From the NCBI RefSeq assembly GCF_014596085.1, contig NZ_JACCJY010000006.1, positions 124,001 to 188,000 of the forward strand: DNA of 64,000 nucleotides, given 5' to 3'. Made by a program: the position numbers and the translations under genes. Origin of the DNA: Azospirillum tabaci (GTDB lineage: Bacteria > Pseudomonadota > Alphaproteobacteria > Azospirillales > Azospirillaceae). Below are positions 25,799 to 37,804 of this stretch, in pieces. A model generated the notes under the pieces. The model worked only from the letters and a program-made list of their open reading frames with translations, did not search any database and was not told the DNA's origin. Each line of letters starts with the position of its first letter. Position 1 is the stretch's first letter.

Positions 25799-25850
25799 GG
25801 CGGCCTTACACTCCGTCATTGCCGCTTCCGACGCAAGGACCCCGCAAGAC

Positions 25851-26741
25851 ATGGCTTCACCCCGTCTGTTCGTCTTCGGCCTGGGCTTCACCGCCCGCGT
25901 GTTCGCCGACCGGCTGAAGGCCGAGGGTTGGCGGATCGCCGCCACCTGCCGCAGCGAGGACAAGCGCGCCACCCTGGAGGCGCAGGGCATCGAGGCCTTC
26001 CTGTTCGACCGGGGCCGCCCGCTGGACGACGCCCGCGCCGCGCTGGCCGGCACCACCCATCTGCTGGTCAGCGTCCCGCCCGACGAGCGGGGCGACCCGG
26101 TGTTCGACCAGCACGCCATGGATCTGGCGGACCTGCGGACGCTCGACTGGGCCGGCTACCTCTCCACCACCGGGGTCTACGGCGACACCAAGGGCGAATG
26201 GGTGGGCGAGGCGGCGTGGCTGCGCCCGACCGGCGAGCGGCAGAAGCGCCGCGTCGAGGCGGAGCGCGGCTGGCTGAACCTCTACCGTCAGTATGGCGTG
26301 CCGATGCATCTCTTCCGGTTGGCCGGCATCTACGGGCCGGGGCGCAGCGCGCTGGACAACGTGCGCGACGGCACCGCGCGGCGGGTGGACAAGCCCGGAC
26401 AGGTGTTCAGCCGCATCCATGTGGAGGACATCGCGGCGACGCTGCGCGCCTCGATGGACAAGCCGACGCTGGGCGCGGTCTACAACGTCGCCGACGACTT
26501 GCCCTCCCCCTCCCACGAGGTGGTGAGCTACGCCTGCGGCCTGCTGGGGGTCGAGCCGCCGCCGCTGGTGCCCTTCGAGGAGGCCGGGCTGTCGCCGATG
26601 GCCGCCAGCTTCTACGCCGACTGCCGGCGGGTGAAGAACGACCGCATCAAGCGCCAGCTCGGCGTGGATCTGACGTACCCGGATTTCCGCGCCGGCCTGG
26701 ACGCGCAATTCGCGGCGGAAGGCGGACGGTGGAGTCGCTGA
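25851..26741 (+). CDS. SDR-family NAD(P)-binding epimerase-like protein (YeeZ type)
   Basis: A 296-residue cytosolic extended-SDR protein. The dinucleotide-binding motif is FGLGFTARVFA at residues 7-17, a YeeZ-like variant of GxxGxxG, followed by YLSTTGVYGD and a divergent active-site region with no clear YxxxK. LFRLAGIYGPGRSALD and VEDIAATL continue the family pattern. The variant active site suggests a non-classical or reduced catalytic function. It occupies the spot directly upstream of dnaN, where dnaA sits in many bacteria. The ATG at 25851 is preferred since the domain begins at once. Confidence 0.8.
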   Translation: MASPRLFVFGLGFTARVFADRLKAEGWRIAATCRSEDKRATLEAQGIEAFLFDRGRPLDDARAALAGTTHLLVSVPPDERGDPVFDQHAMDLADLRTLDWAGYLSTTGVYGDTKGEWVGEAAWLRPTGERQKRRVEAERGWLNLYRQYGVPMHLFRLAGIYGPGRSALDNVRDGTARRVDKPGQVFSRIHVEDIAATLRASMDKPTLGAVYNVADDLPSPSHEVVSYACGLLGVEPPPLVPFEEAGLSPMAASFYADCRRVKNDRIKRQLGVDLTYPDFRAGLDAQFAAEGGRWSR

Positions 26742-26994
26742 GGCGCGAATCGACGCCCTCTCGTTCCGGCCGCATTCCCCCTACGGCGGCACCCCGCGGG
26801 GGCGTCACGGGCCTCCGGATGGGCCGTAATCGTCCTTTCCGGCGACCGCCCTGTCGCCCCGAACGAATTTGGTTCGGCAAAACCGACGTTGTGGTATCAT
26901 GCGCCCCCGTTCCGGCCCGCTGGACTGTGGCCGGACCGGCATGGGTACACCTGCGAATCGCAAAAAAACACGACCTGCCGAGACGACGACCAGC

Positions 26995-28125
26995 ATGAAC
27001 ATCATCATCGAACGCGCCGCCCTTCTCCGGTCCCTTGGTCATGTGCAGAGCGTGGTGGAGCGCAGGAACACCATTCCCATTCTGTCCAACGTGCTGCTGC
27101 GCGCGAGCGACGGCGAGTTGTCGCTGGCCGCCACCGACATGGACCTGGAGATCGTGGAAACGGTCCCGGCCACGGTGACCCGCGCGGGCGGCACCACCGC
27201 CCCGGCCCACACACTGTACGACATCGTGCGCAAGCTGCCCGACGGCAGCCAGGTGGAGTTGGACATCGGCGGCGACGGCACGATCCTGACGCTGCGCGCG
27301 GGCCGGTCGCAGTTCAAGCTGTCCTGCCTGCCGATCGACGATTTCCCGCAGTTGTCCGGCGGCGACCTGCCGCACCGCTTCGACCTGACGGCGGGCGACC
27401 TGCGGGCGCTGGTCGACCGCACCCGCTTCGCCATCTCGACCGAAGAGACGCGCTACTACCTCAACGGCATCTACCTGCACGCCGCCAAGGCCAAGGCCGG
27501 CGGAGCCGAGCTGCCGGTGCTGCGCGCCGTGGCGACCGACGGCCACCGTCTGGCGCGGGTCGAGATGCCGCTGCCGGAGGGGGCCGCCGGCATTCCCGGC
27601 GTCATCGTTCCGCGCAAGACCGTGAACGAGATCCGCAAGCTGATCGACGAGGCCGCCGACCGCATCGAGCTGTCGCTGTCGGACAACAAGATCCGCTTCG
27701 CCTTCGATTCGGTGGTGGTGACCTCCAAGCTGATCGACGGCACCTTCCCGGACTACGAGCGGGTCATCCCGGTCGGCAACGACAAGACGATGGAGGTGGA
27801 CGCCAAGCTGTTCGCCGCCGCCGTGGACCGCGTCGCGACCATCTCCACCGAGAAGAGCCGGGCCGTGAAGCTGTCGCTGACCCGCGGCACGCTGACCCTG
27901 TCTGCCACCAGCCCCGAGGCCGGCAGCGCCACCGAGGAGCTGGAGGTCAATTACCAGGAAGGCCCCCTGGAAATCGGCTTCAACTCTCGCTATCTGCTTG
28001 ATATCACGCAGCAGATCGAGGGCGAGGGCGCGCGCTTCTCGCTGGCCGACGCCGCGTCGCCGACCATCGTGCGCGACGTCGCCGACTCCACGGCCCTTTA
28101 CGTGTTGATGCCGATGCGTGTGTGA
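26995..28125 (+). CDS. dnaN: DNA polymerase III beta subunit (sliding clamp)
   Basis: A 376-residue protein, the ring clamp that tethers the replicative polymerase to DNA and recruits clamp-binding partners. Three repeats of the clamp fold are readable: MNIIIERAALLRSLGHVQSVVERRNTIPIL (split between the first helices), then FAISTEETRYYLNGIYL in the middle, and the C-terminal LDITQQIEGEGARFSL leading to the conserved ending ALYVLMPMRV. Length is the family norm. The start at 26995 fits family N-termini; longer reading upstream is non-coding. It opens the dnaN-recF-gyrB block, with 140 bp before recF. Confidence 0.98.
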   Translation: MNIIIERAALLRSLGHVQSVVERRNTIPILSNVLLRASDGELSLAATDMDLEIVETVPATVTRAGGTTAPAHTLYDIVRKLPDGSQVELDIGGDGTILTLRAGRSQFKLSCLPIDDFPQLSGGDLPHRFDLTAGDLRALVDRTRFAISTEETRYYLNGIYLHAAKAKAGGAELPVLRAVATDGHRLARVEMPLPEGAAGIPGVIVPRKTVNEIRKLIDEAADRIELSLSDNKIRFAFDSVVVTSKLIDGTFPDYERVIPVGNDKTMEVDAKLFAAAVDRVATISTEKSRAVKLSLTRGTLTLSATSPEAGSATEELEVNYQEGPLEIGFNSRYLLDITQQIEGEGARFSLADAASPTIVRDVADSTALYVLMPMRV

Positions 28126-28265
28126 CCGGTCCGGACGGATCGGCGCTTTTCGGGCCGGTGCGCTCTGGACCCCGTGTTTGACGGGGTGCGGCGACCCGGT
28201 CCCCGCATCCCGGATCGGACGCTTTGCTCGACGCCAGACAGACTTCGCCCTATCCCGTCCCTGTG

Positions 28266-32017
<3,752 letters not shown>

Positions 32018-32036
32018 TCGTGTTGGTGGCGTCGCC

Positions 32037-32071
32037 TGACACATAACCCGTGAATTGTGACATATAACCTG
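32037..32071. repeat. Direct repeat of 14 bp just after gyrB
   Basis: TGACACATAACCCG (32037-32050) and TGACATATAACCTG (32058-32071) repeat with a 21-bp period, 12 of 14 positions identical, 20 bp after the gyrB stop. Repeats of this kind occur at the ends of some insertion sequences, so it may mark a lost element. Confidence 0.5.
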
Positions 32072-32074
32072 CAA

Positions 32075-32108
32075 ACGAGCGGAGTCGTGAGGCTCCGCTC
32101 GTCTTGTT
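32075..32108 (+). terminator. Rho-independent terminator of gyrB
   Basis: Arms ACGAGCGGAG (32075-32084) and CTCCGCTCGT (32093-32102) pair perfectly around an 8-base loop and are followed by CTTGTTCT. Confidence 0.75.
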
Positions 32109-32474
32109 CTCGAGTGCCGCGGCGCAAAAGCCATCGGACTCGTCGTCCACAAACCTCGTCCGACCGAGCATGGTCTTTATTGCCCTTCGGAGCCGTCAGG
32201 CCGCTGCGCACCGCCAGATCGGGGGCACTCATGTGGAAGCGCTTGCGTGGGTCGACCTCGCGCACGGCCCCAGCCGCCATGGGATCGTTGCTCGCGCCAC
32301 GAACCAGCTTCAAGGCACCCTGCCGGTCGTGGACAATGGCTGAATGCCACTCCTGATGCTTTGATACTGTTGCCCACTCGTTAACCTCGGCCGCCCGTGC
32401 TGGAATACCCGGCGCCGTTCAGGCGTCCATCCAGCAGGGCACGCTGTCGCGTGCCGCAAAACGGGAGGAACACC
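32109..32474. other. Intergenic region without a supportable gene
   Basis: These 366 bp lie between the gyrB terminator and the small secreted-protein gene. Short frames of up to about 100 residues are open on both strands but none has a ribosome site, coding bias or a family match. With the 14-bp direct repeats just upstream it may be a remnant of an inserted element. Confidence 0.4.
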
Positions 32475-32726
32475 ATGCTCAGGAACTTCGCTTTGACCGC
32501 CGTCGTCGCCGTTGCCCTGACCGGTCCGGCGCTCGCCAACAGCTGCCCCAGGCACATGGCCGCCATCGACCAAGCCCTGGCGGCCAATCCAAAGCTGAGC
32601 GCTGATCAGATGGCACAGGTGAAGAAGCTGCGCGCCGACGGCGAAACGCTTCACAAGCAGGGCAAGCACGCCGAGTCGGAGGCGACGCTCGCCCAGGCTG
32701 AGAGCATCCTCGGCATCAAGAAGTGA
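32475..32726 (+). CDS. Small periplasmic protein (83 residues)
   Basis: The product starts MLRNFALTAVVAVALTGPALA, a clear Sec signal with cleavage after ALA near residue 21. The mature 62 residues form two amphipathic helices separated by the acidic-to-basic linker SADQMAQVKKLRADGETLHKQG. One Cys remains (NSCPRH). A GGGAGGA site stands just before the ATG, and a strong hairpin follows the stop, so it is a complete single gene. The helical-hairpin style recalls small periplasmic scaffold or metal-stress proteins, but I cannot name the family. Confidence 0.7.
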   Translation: MLRNFALTAVVAVALTGPALANSCPRHMAAIDQALAANPKLSADQMAQVKKLRADGETLHKQGKHAESEATLAQAESILGIKK

Positions 32727-32736
32727 GACCGGGCAT

Positions 32737-32766
32737 ACGGGGGCGGAGCGATGCTCCGGCCCCCGT
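32737..32766 (+). terminator. Hairpin after the 83-residue protein gene
   Basis: ACGGGGGCGGAGC and GCTCCGGCCCCCGT pair around a 3-base loop with one bulge, 10 bp after the stop. No T-run follows. Confidence 0.55.
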
Positions 32767-33002
32767 GGCGCCGTCGCGAAGCGGCCCATCATGGCGTCTT
32801 GCGCCTGGCCGCGGCAGACGGTGCAGCACACGAGGCGCTCGCCCGGCTTGGTGAAGGTGATCGTCTGCTCGGACACAGCGCCCTGATGGCCGGGGAGGAT
32901 TGGGTGGAACTGCAAGGCTCCGCCTTTTTCTTGTTGTGCGAGCCTGGGCGGTGCAGAATCCCTCCCAAAATCGAAAAGAATGGGAAGGGAGATTCCCCAG
33001 TC

Positions 33003-34097
33003 ATGAAACGTCGTTCCTTTCTCGCCAGCGCCGGCGTCGGTCTGGCCGCCAGCACCGTCGTCGCCGCACCGGCCATCGCGCAGAGCCAGCCCGACATCAA
33101 ATGGCGCATGGCGTCGAGCTACCCCAAGAGCCTCGACACCATCTTCGGCGGGGCGGAGCTGATCGCCCGCCGGGTCGCCGCCGCCACCGACAACAAGTTC
33201 CAGATCCGCACCTTCGCGGCGGGCGAGATCGTTCCGGCGCTCCAGGTGCTGGACGCGGTGCAGAACGGCACGATCGAGTGCGGCCAGTCCGCCGCCTATT
33301 TCTACATCGGCAAGGACCCGACCTTCTGCTTCGACACGGCCATGCCCTTCGGCCTGAACACGCGCCAGCACATCGCCTGGATGATGCACGGCGGCGGGCT
33401 GGAGCTGATGCGGGAGCTGTTCCGGGAGCACAACATCTACAACATCCCCGCCGGCAACACGACGGCCCAGATGGGCGGCTGGTTCCGCAAGGAAATCAAG
33501 ACGGTGGAGGACCTCAGCGGCCTCAAGATGCGGGTCGGCGGGCTGGCCGGTCAGATCATGGGCAAGCTGGGACTCGTCCCGCAGCAGATCGGCGGCGGCG
33601 ACATCTACCCGGCGCTGGAGCGCGGCACCATCGACGCGGCGGAGTTCGTCGGCCCCTACGACGACGAGAAGCTGGGCTTCCACAAGGTCGCCAAATACTA
33701 CTACTCGCCGGGCTGGTGGGAAGGCTCCGCCCAGATCCCGCTGATGATCAACATCACCGCCTGGGAGCAGCTTCCGGACTCCTACAAGACGATCCTGGAG
33801 CAGGCCTGCTGGGAAGCCAACACCTGGATGATCGCCAAGTACGACGCCGTCAACGCCGCGGCGCTGAAGCGTCTGGTCGCCGGCGGCGCCCAGCTCCGCG
33901 CCTTCCCGCGCGACGTCATGATGGCCTGCGAGAAGATCGCCAACGAGCTGTATGACGAGCTGTCGGCGAAGAATCCGCGCTTCAAGAAGGTCTACGAGGC
34001 GTGGAAGCCCTTCCGCGACGAGGAGCGGCTGTGGTTCCGCGTCGCCGAGAACAGCTTCGACTCCTACGTCTATTCCCAGTCGGCGCAGCGGCGCTGA
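33003..34097 (+). CDS. TRAP transporter substrate-binding protein (DctP family)
   Basis: A 364-residue periplasmic solute receptor. It has a Tat-type signal (MKRRSFLASAGVGLAASTVVAAPAIA, in which RRSFL is the twin-arginine motif) and the DctP fold from WRMASSYPKSLDTIFGGAE onward, with GLKMRVGGLAGQIMGKLG and PALERGTIDAAEFVGPYDD, where TRAP receptors bind their carboxylate ligand. No dctQ or dctM genes lie nearby, so it is an orphan receptor inside this window. The FVGPYDDEKLGFHKVAKYYYSPGWWEG region is typical of the keto-acid/lactate-binding TakP-like group. A GGGAG site precedes the ATG. Convergent with actP. Confidence 0.9.
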   Translation: MKRRSFLASAGVGLAASTVVAAPAIAQSQPDIKWRMASSYPKSLDTIFGGAELIARRVAAATDNKFQIRTFAAGEIVPALQVLDAVQNGTIECGQSAAYFYIGKDPTFCFDTAMPFGLNTRQHIAWMMHGGGLELMRELFREHNIYNIPAGNTTAQMGGWFRKEIKTVEDLSGLKMRVGGLAGQIMGKLGLVPQQIGGGDIYPALERGTIDAAEFVGPYDDEKLGFHKVAKYYYSPGWWEGSAQIPLMINITAWEQLPDSYKTILEQACWEANTWMIAKYDAVNAAALKRLVAGGAQLRAFPRDVMMACEKIANELYDELSAKNPRFKKVYEAWKPFRDEERLWFRVAENSFDSYVYSQSAQRR

Positions 34098-34104
34098 GAA
34101 GGGC

Positions 34105-34143
34105 GCGGCCCCTCCCCTTCAGGGAAGGAGAGGGGCCGTTTCC
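34105..34143. terminator. Terminator between TRAP receptor gene and actP
   Basis: CGGCCCCTCCCCTT and AAGGAGAGGGGCCG pair around a short loop and the plus strand continues TTTCCTT. It probably serves the plus-strand gene. Confidence 0.75.
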
Positions 34144-34152
34144 TTCACACGG

Positions 34153-35835
34153 TCAGTGCGAGACCGCGCCGGCCGCGCCCAGGCCGGTTTCCGACCGGAT
34201 GTACTGGTACTCGTAGGCCTTCGCCTCGGCCGCCGCCCGCGCGCTGCGGTCGGTGACCGAGAAGAGCCAGGTCGTCGCGAAGGCGATGACCATCGAGAAC
34301 AGCGCCGGATGCTCGTAGGGGAAGATCGGCGCCGGGAACTTGAAGACGCTGACCCACACGGTCGGCCCCAGCACCACGAAGGCGACGCAGCTCACCAGAC
34401 CGGCGAATCCGCCGACGAAGGCGCCGCGCGTGGTCAGTCCCTTCCAGAAGATCGACAGGATCAGCACCGGGAAGTTCACCGAGGCCGCCAGACCGAAGGC
34501 CAGACCGACCATGAAGGCGATGTTCTGGTTCTCGAACAGCAGGCCCAGCGTGATGGCGATGACGCCCAGCGCCAGCGTGGCGAGGCGCGACACGCGCATC
34601 TCCGACGCCTCGGTGGCGTTGCCCTTCTTGATGACGCGGGCGTAGAGGTCGTGGCTGACCGCCGACGCGCCGGCCAGCGTCAGGCCGGCGACCACCGCCA
34701 GGATGGTGGCGAAGGCGACCGCCGAGATGAAGCCGAGGAAGATGTTGCCGCCGATGGCCTTGGACAGGTGGATGGCCGCCATGTTGCCGCCGCCCAGGAT
34801 CTTGCCCGCCGCGTCCAGATAGGCCGGGTTGGTGCCGACGATCACGATGGCGAGGAAGCCGATGGTCACCGTCAGAATGAAGAAATAGCCGATGAAGCCG
34901 GTGGCGTAGACGACCGACTTGCGCGCCTCCTTGGCGTCCGGAACGGTGAAGAAGCGCATCAGGATGTGCGGCAGCCCCGCCGGTCCGCACATCAGCGCGA
35001 GGCTGAGCGACACCGCGGCGATGGGATCGGCCATGGCGGCGCTGGGACGCAGGATGGCGGCGTTCGCGGCGTGGGCGGCGACGGCCTGCTGGAGCAGCCG
35101 CTCCGGGTTGAAGCCGAACTGCGCCAGCGCCAGCCCGACCAGCACGGTGCAGCCGCCGAGCAGCATCACCGCCTTGATGATCTGCACCCAGGTGGTCGCC
35201 AGCATGCCCCCGAAGGTGACGTAGAGGATCATCAGCACGCCGACCATGACCACGGCGTAGGTGTAGTCCAGACCGAACAGGAGCTGGATCAGCTTGCCCG
35301 CCCCGACCATCTGCGCGATCAGGTAGAAGCAGACCACCGTCAGCGACCCGACCGCCGCCAGCGAGCGGATCGGCGTCTGGCCCAGCCGGTAGGACGCCAC
35401 GTCGGCGAAGGTGAAGCGGCCCAGGTTGCGCAGCCGCTCGGCGATCAGGAACAGCATCAGCGGCCAGCCGACCAGGAAGCCGATGGTGTAGATCACCCCG
35501 TCGAAGCCCTTGGCGAAGACCATGCCCGACAGGCCAAGGAAAGCCGCCGCCGACATGTAGTCGCCCGCGATGGCCAGCCCGTTCTGGAAGCCGCTGATGC
35601 CGCCGCCCGCGGTGTAGAAGTCCGACGCCGAGCGGGTGCGCTTGGACGCCCAGTAGGTGATGCCCAGCGTGCCCGCGACGAACAGCAGGAACATGGCGAT
35701 GGCCGTCACGTTGACCGGCTGGCGCTCCACCGCACCGTCGATGGCGGCGGCGAAGGCGGACCCGGCGGCCAGCACCGGCAGCAGCGCGGCGGAGGCAACA
35801 GTGATCGGGGCGGCGAGACGATGCACGGCGCTCAT
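34153..35835 (-). CDS. actP: Cation/acetate symporter ActP
   Basis: A 560-residue sodium:solute symporter of the inner membrane. The N-terminus carries a signal-like segment and then the SSS pattern with about 13 helices: [21 protein letters not shown], split by the usual loop, [20 protein letters not shown], and [19 protein letters not shown]. These are ActP hallmarks, and it should import acetate and other short carboxylates with a cation. It overlaps the stop of the DUF485 gene (ATGA), its usual partner. A pair of direct repeats lies about 150 bp upstream of the operon start. Confidence 0.93.
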   Translation of the reverse strand: MSAVHRLAAPITVASAALLPVLAAGSAFAAAIDGAVERQPVNVTAIAMFLLFVAGTLGITYWASKRTRSASDFYTAGGGISGFQNGLAIAGDYMSAAAFLGLSGMVFAKGFDGVIYTIGFLVGWPLMLFLIAERLRNLGRFTFADVASYRLGQTPIRSLAAVGSLTVVCFYLIAQMVGAGKLIQLLFGLDYTYAVVMVGVLMILYVTFGGMLATTWVQIIKAVMLLGGCTVLVGLALAQFGFNPERLLQQAVAAHAANAAILRPSAAMADPIAAVSLSLALMCGPAGLPHILMRFFTVPDAKEARKSVVYATGFIGYFFILTVTIGFLAIVIVGTNPAYLDAAGKILGGGNMAAIHLSKAIGGNIFLGFISAVAFATILAVVAGLTLAGASAVSHDLYARVIKKGNATEASEMRVSRLATLALGVIAITLGLLFENQNIAFMVGLAFGLAASVNFPVLILSIFWKGLTTRGAFVGGFAGLVSCVAFVVLGPTVWVSVFKFPAPIFPYEHPALFSMVIAFATTWLFSVTDRSARAAAEAKAYEYQYIRSETGLGAAGAVSH

Positions 35836-36143
35836 CGGCCCACCTCGTCCAGCAGGTCGCGGTTCATCGCGTCATAGCGGCTGTTGGCGCGCAGCACATA
35901 GACGCCGGTCATCAGCGAACAGAAGACCGTGATAACGATGCCGGCGGCCAGACCGACCGGGAAGGTCATGCCTTCGGCCAGCGGGCGCGCCATCAGTTCG
36001 GGCGCCAGCGCCGAGGCGAACACGAAGGCGTAGTAGACCGCCAGAACGATCAGCGCCAGCCGCCAGCTGAAGCGCGCGCGGCTCGCCGTCATCGCGGCGA
36101 ACTTCGGGTTGGACAGCACCCGCTCGTAAATTTCGTCGGACAT
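35832..36143 (-). CDS. DUF485 membrane protein (YjcH-like)
   Basis: A 103-residue protein with two membrane helices ([22 protein letters not shown] split at its middle, and [27 protein letters not shown]). DUF485 proteins are nearly always encoded just before actP, as here. A role in assembly or regulation of the symporter is assumed. The ATG at 36143 is preferred; reading further upstream adds a shadow of the promoter region. Confidence 0.9.
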   Translation of the reverse strand: MSDEIYERVLSNPKFAAMTASRARFSWRLALIVLAVYYAFVFASALAPELMARPLAEGMTFPVGLAAGIVITVFCSLMTGVYVLRANSRYDAMNRDLLDEVGR

Positions 36144-36286
36144 GTTTCTATCGCTTTTTCTTGGAACCCAGGCATTGCGCATCGCAGCAATACCGTGGGT
36201 GCATGGCAGCAAAAAGCGAAATTAAATTTCTTTGAGCGCGAAATGACGCAAGATCTGCTCAGAAACGCCCAAAATTAACCGACAAG

Positions 36287-36317
36287 CGGTTGATCATTAG
36301 CTGGACATCGGTTGATC
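36287..36317. promoter_or_regulatory. Direct repeat CGGTTGATC x2, 22-bp period
   Basis: CGGTTGATC occurs at 36287-36295 and 36309-36317, two helical turns apart, about 145-175 bp upstream of the DUF485 start and just downstream of the phytochelatin-synthase-like gene. The surrounding sequence is AT-rich. It is a candidate activator site for the acetate uptake operon. Confidence 0.5.
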
Positions 36318-36372
36318 CATGGTTCGAAATGCGACAACCGGTCGCGCTGCGTCGCAACATGAGGCAACGCTG

Positions 36373-37155
36373 TTATCCCGTTGTCCGCCCCTTCAACCGG
36401 ACGTCTTTCAACCGGACATGGATCAGGCCGCTGCCCGTGGGGTCGGAGCGGTCGGGCTTCACCATCGCCTCCAGCAGCTTCTCGTCGCTCGACCAGTAGG
36501 GCACGTACCACAGCCGGTCCACGTCCATGACCAGAACCCGGTGGGTTTCGGCGTCGTAGGCGCCGAGCGGCGCGATGTGCCCCACCGTGGCGTCGCCGGT
36601 CAGCGTGCCCTGGTCGTAGGCCAGCAGGATGATGTCGCTGTCGTCGCGCTCGTTCTCCTCCAGAATGCGCCGCAGCTCGCTCAGCGTTTCCGGCGACGTG
36701 TCCTTGGGACGGAAGACCTCCACCGTGGCATCCAGGCCGAAGGCCTCCACCGACTTCCGAACCAGCCCGGCAAAGTCGGCGAAGGACACGCCATCCCCGT
36801 TCTCCGCGCTGGCCGCCTTCCAGCCGTCGTCGTCCACCTCGTTCAGCACCCGCGTCTGGGTGACCAGCCGGTTGGACGAGAGCGGCGGCAGGCCGCGCAG
36901 CGCGTTGATCATCATCGCCACGCTGGCGACCGAACAGGCGCTGCCCGTCTGCTGCGCCGTGTAGTAGGGCATCATCGCCCAGAAGTCCGGCGCCCCGGCC
37001 TTGCGCAGATACGCGCGATCCTGGGTCATCGGCACGGCGTCCGGCCCGAACTTCGGCTTCGTCTCGCTCTGCGCGTCCTGCGCCGCTGCGGGCGGACCCA
37101 CCAGAAAAGCGAACGCGCACAGGGCCAGCAGAGCCGAGCGTAGCTGTCTCTTCAT
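36373..37155 (-). CDS. Phytochelatin-synthase-like cysteine peptidase, exported
   Basis: A 260-residue protein with a signal peptide (MKRQLRSALLALCAFAFLVG) and a papain-like PCS domain. The catalytic triad is readable: C74 in QQTGSACSVASVA, H193 in TVGHIAPLGAY and D211 in VLVMDVDR, with spacing close to that of the cyanobacterial enzyme alr0975. Prokaryotic proteins of this kind contain only the N-terminal catalytic domain and mainly cleave glutathione to gamma-Glu-Cys; the C-terminal Cys-rich domain of plant PCS is absent. Export suggests it acts on periplasmic glutathione or on related peptides, perhaps in metal handling. It is followed by a lipoprotein gene upstream on the same strand, 47 bp away. 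Confidence 0.85.
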   Translation of the reverse strand: MKRQLRSALLALCAFAFLVGPPAAAQDAQSETKPKFGPDAVPMTQDRAYLRKAGAPDFWAMMPYYTAQQTGSACSVASVAMMINALRGLPPLSSNRLVTQTRVLNEVDDDGWKAASAENGDGVSFADFAGLVRKSVEAFGLDATVEVFRPKDTSPETLSELRRILEENERDDSDIILLAYDQGTLTGDATVGHIAPLGAYDAETHRVLVMDVDRLWYVPYWSSDEKLLEAMVKPDRSDPTGSGLIHVRLKDVRLKGRTTG

Positions 37156-37202
37156 CACCAGGGTCTTCGTCCATGGGGTCACGGTGGAGGCCTCTGCCGG
37201 CT

Positions 37203-37715
37203 CTATCCTGACGGGGTGGGCCTTGGCGGGATGCTCTGCGGCACCAGCGCCACGCAGTTCTGCACGATCGCGGCGCAGGAGCCCAGCGACGACGCCCGGT
37301 AGACCAGCTGCTCGACGGCCCCGTTCCTCAGGGTGAAGGTCGCCTCGCACCGGTTGTCCACCACGTCGCCCGACCGCGGAGGATAGTAGTCCCACGGGTC
37401 GTAGTCGAGCCCGCGATGGCGCCAGCCGGGATAGCCCCACGGATGTCCCCATCCGTAGCCAATCGGCGGTGGTGGCGGGGCGTAGTAATCGACGGAGCCC
37501 GCCCGGTAGGTGAAGAACTCCAGGGCACCGCTGTCCGCCTGCCGGTGCGGCACGCCGGCGCAGGACAGCAGCGTTCCCTTGGGCATGCCGACCAGCGCGC
37601 TCCGGGCGGCCAGCGCGAGGTCGGCCCGGGGATCGGCGCACCCCGCCACCCCCCCGGCCAAGACGAGCAGAAGGGCGGCGGCGGACCGCCGCAAGGCGTG
37701 TGGATGCGGGAGCAC
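37203..37715 (-). CDS. Lipoprotein, unidentified
   Basis: A 170-residue lipoprotein. The signal ends with the lipobox LAGGVAGC (Cys at about residue 26). The mature part contains a Pro/Tyr/Trp/Gly-rich linker (YYAPPPPPIGYGWG and GLDYDPWDYYPP) and a compact C-terminal segment with three Cys residues (GSCAAIVQNCVAL and NRCEAT). The GTG start at 37715 has an AAGGAGG site 9 bases upstream. Its stop is 47 bp before the phytochelatin-synthase-like gene, so the two could be one operon. Proteins with such an N-terminal MPKGTLLSCAGVP motif occur widely but without known function. Confidence 0.72.
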   Translation of the reverse strand: MLPHPHALRRSAAALLLVLAGGVAGCADPRADLALAARSALVGMPKGTLLSCAGVPHRQADSGALEFFTYRAGSVDYYAPPPPPIGYGWGHPWGYPGWRHRGLDYDPWDYYPPRSGDVVDNRCEATFTLRNGAVEQLVYRASSLGSCAAIVQNCVALVPQSIPPRPTPSG

Positions 37716-37804
37716 GGGCGGAGCCTCCTTCCCCGGGTTTTATCCCGGAAGAACAAGCCTCCGCCCGCATTTGATCCCGCTTTTCGCCCCGTCCGGGCCG
37801 GGGA

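Noticed and set aside
26742..26994. An oriC in the gap before dnaN.
   Set aside because: No cluster of TTATCCACA-type boxes or AT-rich unwinding element is present; only a small CCGAAC/GTTCGG dyad (26859-26877) was found.
32790..32905. A small minus-strand peptide with a CxxC motif (MxEQTITF-like text) upstream of the TRAP receptor gene.
   Set aside because: It has no ATG, only a GTG without a ribosome site, and runs antisense into the neighbouring gene; it was not convincing as a gene.
36144..36240. A sigma54 promoter before the DUF485-actP operon.
   Set aside because: A TTGC element is present but no GG stands 12 bases upstream of its GC; the -24/-12 pattern is not met.
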